NCBI GenBank assembly: GCA_031272305.1
Contig: JAISUA010000078.1
Location: 1-9,195, forward strand
Length of the DNA stretch: 9,195 nucleotides
Direction of reading: 5' to 3'
Source: Clostridioides sp.
GTDB lineage: Bacteria; Bacillota; Clostridia; Peptostreptococcales; Peptostreptococcaceae
Under the pieces are notes generated by a model. That model saw only the letters and a program-made list of their open reading frames with translations, was not told the DNA's origin and made no database searches. The position numbers were made by a program, and so were the translations under genes. Below are positions 5,815-9,195 of the stretch, one piece after another. Numbering within the stretch: position 1 is the stretch's first letter; each line of letters begins with the position of its first letter.

Positions 5815-6192
5815 ATGAAAAAAATGTTATCAGCAGTATTATTATCAGGTGTATTGCTAACATCAATTGGTTCAGTATATGCAGAGGAGAATGATTTACC
5901 GTATGTAGATGGATTGGGTTATGAAGTGAATGTAGAAGAAGAGGAATTTAATATTACTCCATGTAATTATGATAGTGGTTGGAAAGACTTCTTAGGTGGA
6001 AGATGGCACCATGGTGTAAATGATACTCAAGTTTGGTCTAAGTATGATCATAAGAGTAAAACACATAAAACTGCTGTTAGAGGAGCAGGTTTAAAATATT
6101 CTTATTCAGGATGGACAAAACCTGGTCAAACAGCATCTGCTTCTTGGGAGAAAGCACGTCTTGGAAATAAAGCTTGGGCAGATGTTAAATAG
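5815..6192 (+). CDS. Lactococcin 972 family bacteriocin precursor
   Basis: This 125-aa secreted precursor starts at ATG 5815, ten bases after AGAGAGG. Residues 1-23 are a clear Sec signal peptide with cleavage expected after SVYA (A23). Residues 24-48 are strongly acidic, including four Glu in a row at 41-44. The family domain follows from about residue 58: GGRWHHGV, then WSKYDHKSKTHKTAVRG, the SGWTKPGQTASAS stretch and a basic C-terminal end (KARLGNKAWADVK). The GG-W-HG start, the S-Y-H-KTH core and the AxAS tail are the recognised marks of the lactococcin 972 family. Lactococcin 972 itself binds lipid II and blocks septum formation in sensitive cells, and a related target is plausible here. 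The acidic segment and the single Cys (C50) are unusual beside the textbook precursor. The segment may be a propeptide that neutralises the basic mature part. The membrane protein and ATPase downstream support the call. Confidence 0.9.
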   Translation: MKKMLSAVLLSGVLLTSIGSVYAEENDLPYVDGLGYEVNVEEEEFNITPCNYDSGWKDFLGGRWHHGVNDTQVWSKYDHKSKTHKTAVRGAGLKYSYSGWTKPGQTASASWEKARLGNKAWADVK

Positions 6193-6196
6193 TTAA

Positions 6197-6246
6197 AGAT
6201 TGGATTTAGAAGTTCCAATCTACTTACATATAGATTGGAACTTTTT
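6197..6246 (+). terminator. Internal terminator with overlapping antiterminator stem
   Basis: AGTTCCAATCTA (6211-6222) pairs perfectly with TAGATTGGAACT (6231-6242) around an 8-base loop and is followed by a T-run to 6246. This is a clean intrinsic terminator, 18 bases after the bacteriocin stop codon. The upstream arm is also complementary to AGATTGGA at 6197-6204 (pairing 6214-6221), which is a copy of the bases at 6232-6239. The two stems exclude each other, giving an attenuator layout. Partial read-through would make the bacteriocin mRNA far more abundant than the transporter mRNA. The early arm begins five bases after the stop codon, so a ribosome finishing the bacteriocin would cover it. 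Confidence 0.8.
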
Positions 6247-6286
6247 AAATTTATTTAGTAATATATACAGAGAAGGATGTATTGTA

Positions 6287-8464
6287 ATGAAGAAATTAGT
6301 GGCTTTATTAATAATTTTACTGGTTATGGTAATAAGCTTAGGTAAATTTTTTGATGATGATGCATGTTTTATAAATGCTTTTATTAATGAATTTGATACT
6401 ACCATAAATATTGTTGCAAAACCAGAAAAGATAGAAAGTAATATAAATGAAATACAAAAAATTGCAAATAAAAATAATATTAGTTTTATTAAAGAAGTAT
6501 ATGAACCTAAGAATACAAGATATGAAAAACAAAAGATAAATATTTACATTTATTTAAATGAAGCAAAATGGTTTGAAAAATCATTTAAAAATATAAGCAT
6601 TACTGAGAATTTTGATGAAATTAATAAATTTAAAACTTTGAAGAACATCAACTTATTGACTGCAAAAGATGTAAACGTTATTTCATATTCTAATATTAAG
6701 ACAAGTCTATTTGATGGAGATTATCATATAAAAGGTAAGAGTGTTGATATTAAGAATTTTGTAAATGAGTTAAATGATACAAGAAACTTGAATATAGAAG
6801 CTACCATTGATACAACGTTTTCCATTGCGAGTGAACTTACACAGAAACAGGCATTTTTATATATTGTGTCGACATTAATATTGATAGCTTCACTGATGTT
6901 TAGCTTTGTTATTTATAACGGAGATATTTCAAAGGAAATATCAATAATATCATTACTTGGACATGATAAAAAGGAATTTAGCTTTAGAAAAACTATAGAA
7001 TTGTTAGGTATCCCTATTTTAATTTCACTAATTACAACAACAATAGCATTGTATTTTTTGGTCAAACCTGATTCAGTTGTACGATATGTATTTTCCATGA
7101 AAAAAATATACTTTTTAGTATTATTAATAGGAATCATCGCAGTGTTGTTAGAGTTTTTGATGATTTTTTATAAGACAAAAAGAGTTAATATAATATCTTG
7201 CTTAAAAGGATATAGGCAAAGCTATAATAAAAGCTCAATGCTTATTAAGACGGGTTCAATCGCAGTGGTTTTGTATCTTTTGATTGTCAGTGTGTTTGGA
7301 CTATGCAATTATATTAAGTTAAAGCCATATATCGCTAATTGGGACAAATCAAAAAATTATGCCAATATTAGCTGTACCTGGCCATGGAGTTATGTTAAAG
7401 ATGATGAGAAATTTGAGGATATTGTAGTTCCTAAGTTAAATAATTTATGGGACACATTGGAAGCTGAAGGAGCTATATTATTTGATGCACCTAATATAAA
7501 ACAAGAGGGAATGTTTTTTGACGAAGAGGACGAAGAGCATGTAAAACAACAGGCTTTCAATGGACAATATACATACATTAATAAGAACTACTTAAGAATG
7601 AGCAACTTAGTTGATAAAGATAATAAACCTTTAAGTAACTATGAAGCAAATGAAGGTGAATGGTTGATATTTGTGCCAGAAAATATAAAAATAACTGATT
7701 CAGATAAAAGAAATATAAGAGATGACCATATAGGAGTAAATAAAATAAAACAAGGGTATATGAATGAAGTATATATCCCTATAAAAAAAGGACAGTTAAT
7801 GTTTTCTTTTGATAGTCAGAAAAGATTAGATGAGCCTAATACCTTAAATTATATTTTGATTATGGTAGATGGAAAAAACTTAGATCCTACTGGGGGAGTA
7901 AAGTTACCATCATTAGTAAATGGGAAATTTCATCCATATATTTCTGATTCTAAAAATGCCTATGATAACTTAAAGCCTATTATAGAAAAAACAGATTCTG
8001 CACAATATATTTTGTATATTACAAGTGTTTATGATGAAGTAGCTTCAAAGGTAGATGAATTTAAGATAGAAGCACTTATTTATTTTATGGGATTTATTTT
8101 ATCATTATTGATACTTAGTACATTACTTAAGATAGATAAGGAATCTTATTTTTATAATCATGGGCAACGTATTTATGTTTCGAGATTGTTGGGATATGAT
8201 TTTATGTCTATTCATAAAAGTAAAATTTTACAAAATGGTATTATCTATTTACTGAGCATTGTATTATTAATTTTAGCAATAATATTTACAGGATATTTCA
8301 GTCAATTTGGATTTTTCGTACCAAGAGATGGATGGACTAATAATAAATTGTTATTAACTATTCTTATAGCTATTATCTGTGTAAGTATATGTTTTTCAAT
8401 AGAAATAATACAATTAAAGAAAAATGAAAAAAATATTGTAATTAGATTAAAGGATGGGTGTTAG
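6287..8464 (+). CDS. Bacteriocin-associated integral membrane protein (putative export or immunity permease)
   Basis: I place the start at ATG 6287 (725 aa), preceded by AGAGAAGGA. The longer frame from TTG 6200 runs through the terminator hairpin and has no ribosome site. It matches the large multi-TM protein family that accompanies lactococcin 972-type bacteriocins. Hydrophobic segments lie at about 3-22, 188-208, 239-258, 274-295, 322-345, 596-616, 651-671 and 688-708. The pattern is one helix, an outside domain (23-187), three helices, then one helix, a second outside domain (346-595) and three helices. That is two MacB/FtsX-like units in one chain, so one polypeptide could form a complete permease with the ATPase encoded next. 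The family is annotated as putative immunity, but export of the bacteriocin is equally possible. The ATPase gene starts six bases after its stop. Confidence 0.88.
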   Translation: MKKLVALLIILLVMVISLGKFFDDDACFINAFINEFDTTINIVAKPEKIESNINEIQKIANKNNISFIKEVYEPKNTRYEKQKINIYIYLNEAKWFEKSFKNISITENFDEINKFKTLKNINLLTAKDVNVISYSNIKTSLFDGDYHIKGKSVDIKNFVNELNDTRNLNIEATIDTTFSIASELTQKQAFLYIVSTLILIASLMFSFVIYNGDISKEISIISLLGHDKKEFSFRKTIELLGIPILISLITTTIALYFLVKPDSVVRYVFSMKKIYFLVLLIGIIAVLLEFLMIFYKTKRVNIISCLKGYRQSYNKSSMLIKTGSIAVVLYLLIVSVFGLCNYIKLKPYIANWDKSKNYANISCTWPWSYVKDDEKFEDIVVPKLNNLWDTLEAEGAILFDAPNIKQEGMFFDEEDEEHVKQQAFNGQYTYINKNYLRMSNLVDKDNKPLSNYEANEGEWLIFVPENIKITDSDKRNIRDDHIGVNKIKQGYMNEVYIPIKKGQLMFSFDSQKRLDEPNTLNYILIMVDGKNLDPTGGVKLPSLVNGKFHPYISDSKNAYDNLKPIIEKTDSAQYILYITSVYDEVASKVDEFKIEALIYFMGFILSLLILSTLLKIDKESYFYNHGQRIYVSRLLGYDFMSIHKSKILQNGIIYLLSIVLLILAIIFTGYFSQFGFFVPRDGWTNNKLLLTILIAIICVSICFSIEIIQLKKNEKNIVIRLKDGC

Positions 8465-8470
8465 ATAGTT

Positions 8471-9133
8471 ATGGAAAAACCTCAGATTTCATTAAAGGAT
8501 ATATCAAAAAAATACGGTAATCATAGTATTTTGGAAGATATTAGTTTAGATATTTATGCAGGTGATTTTATCTGTATATTCGGGAAAAGTGGTAGTGGAA
8601 AAACGACTCTCTTAAACATTATAGGAACTCTTGAAAATTATAATTCTGGAAAAATAATATGTTTTTCTAAGGATGATCCTGTAAGAAAAGAGAAAACAAG
8701 TGAGTTATTAAGGAGAATGAATATAGCATATCTATTCCAAAATTTTGCACTTGTTGAAAAAATGACTGTTGAAGAAAACATGTTACTTGCTGCCAAATAT
8801 AATAATAAAAAAGATAAAAAAGAACTTATAGAAAATGCATTAAGTAAAATGGGAGTAGCCAATAAGCTAAAATCTAAAATATATGAACTTTCTGGTGGAG
8901 AACAACAAAGGGTTGCTCTTGCAAGGAATATGATAAAACCATTTGATATTATGCTTGCTGACGAACCAACAGGTTCACTTGATAATGAAAATAAAAAAAT
9001 TGTAATGGATACCCTAATTAAGTTAAATAGTGAAGGGAAAACAATTGTCGTTGTGAGCCATGATATAGATTTTAAAAAGATTGCCCACAGGAGTTATATA
9101 ATTGAAAGAGGCAAATTAAAGGAGAGTATTTAA
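8471..9133 (+). CDS. ABC transporter ATP-binding protein of the lactococcin 972 group
   Basis: This 220-aa nucleotide-binding domain shows Walker A GKSGSGKTT (38-46), Q-loop glutamine in LFQNFAL (Q90), a canonical signature LSGGEQQR (140-147), Walker B IMLADEP (160-166, catalytic E165), D-loop SLD and switch histidine in VSHD (H197). It belongs to the MacB/LolD-like branch, whose members pair with large permeases of the type encoded just upstream; an ATPase of this kind is a standard part of lactococcin 972 loci. It would act on the cytoplasmic face and power export of, or self-protection from, the bacteriocin encoded at 5815. Start ATG 8471 lies six bases after the permease stop, with AAGGATGGG as ribosome site. 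It is clearly distinct from the ATPase at 2958 in signature and in spacing between motifs, so the two are not a recent duplication. Confidence 0.93.
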   Translation: MEKPQISLKDISKKYGNHSILEDISLDIYAGDFICIFGKSGSGKTTLLNIIGTLENYNSGKIICFSKDDPVRKEKTSELLRRMNIAYLFQNFALVEKMTVEENMLLAAKYNNKKDKKELIENALSKMGVANKLKSKIYELSGGEQQRVALARNMIKPFDIMLADEPTGSLDNENKKIVMDTLIKLNSEGKTIVVVSHDIDFKKIAHRSYIIERGKLKESI

Positions 9134-9134
9134 T

Positions 9135-9195
9135 ATGAAAAAGAAAATAGTAATTTTAGGAGTGCTTTTAATTGTGGCATTAGGAGGATTTGTAT
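9135..9195 (+). CDS. N-terminus of an exported or membrane-anchored protein (3' partial)
   Basis: ATG 9135 follows the ATPase stop by one base and is preceded by AAAGGAGAG (9117-9125), a strong ribosome site. Only 20 codons are visible: a basic start MKKK followed by a hydrophobic stretch (IVILGVLLIVALGGF). This is a signal peptide or an N-terminal membrane anchor, and no lipobox Cys is visible yet. The tight spacing makes it part of the bacteriocin transporter operon. A membrane-fusion-type adaptor, an immunity protein or a further secreted peptide would all fit. The window ends too early to decide. Confidence 0.7.
   Translation, partial: MKKKIVILGVLLIVALGGFV

Noticed and set aside
6200..6286. 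29-residue N-terminal extension of the large membrane protein starting at TTG 6200
   Set aside because: The extension is translated terminator hairpin with no ribosome site. ATG 6287 has AGAGAAGGA upstream and begins a normal hydrophobic N-terminus.
1..9195. CRISPR array, tRNA, rRNA, transposase or integrase gene
   Set aside because: I saw no regularly spaced repeats, cloverleaf-like gene, rRNA segment or recombinase motif on either strand.

Overview
The window is very AT-rich, with strong AAGGAGG-type ribosome sites, tightly packed genes and AT-biased codons. It looks like a low-GC Gram-positive bacterium of the Clostridia (Peptostreptococcaceae or a relative). That placement rests on style and gene families; no 16S or other marker gene is present.

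Layout. (1) Positions 1-797 look like chromosomal housekeeping: the C-terminal end of a probable RecO, then a DUF4342/UBA-like protein. Both precede a strong RNA hairpin (844-909). (2) Positions 1107-5544 are one co-directional cluster. It has a signal-peptide-only remnant that resembles a secreted precursor, a 4-TM protein, a MacB/FtsX-type permease, its ABC ATPase, a 51-aa membrane peptide missing from ordinary ORF calls, an OmpR-type response regulator and a VanS-like histidine kinase. (3) A terminator and leader region (5545-5814) separate this from a second cluster (5815-9195). That cluster is a lactococcin 972 family bacteriocin precursor, an internal terminator, the large bacteriocin-associated integral membrane protein, its dedicated ABC ATPase and the start of another exported or membrane protein.

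How the genes fit together. The second cluster is the standard lactococcin 972 set: a Sec-secreted peptide plus an ABC system for export or self-protection. The first cluster resembles a sensor-plus-ABC-transporter module, as used against cell-envelope peptides. I infer that it supplied regulation, immunity or a second transporter for a related bacteriocin whose precursor is now truncated.

The main unusual observation is that the regulatory half looks damaged at defined single bases. The kinase has an in-frame TAA ten codons before its phospho-acceptor His. One base at 3772 (C where T is expected) appears to have removed both the stop codon of the 51-aa peptide gene and the ATG of the response regulator from an ATGA junction. 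The bacteriocin and its transporter are intact as far as they are visible. This suggests a producer locus that has lost, or is losing, its two-component control. Three places also carry competing RNA stems. The clearest is between the bacteriocin gene and its transporter, where the fold looks like a terminator/antiterminator pair.
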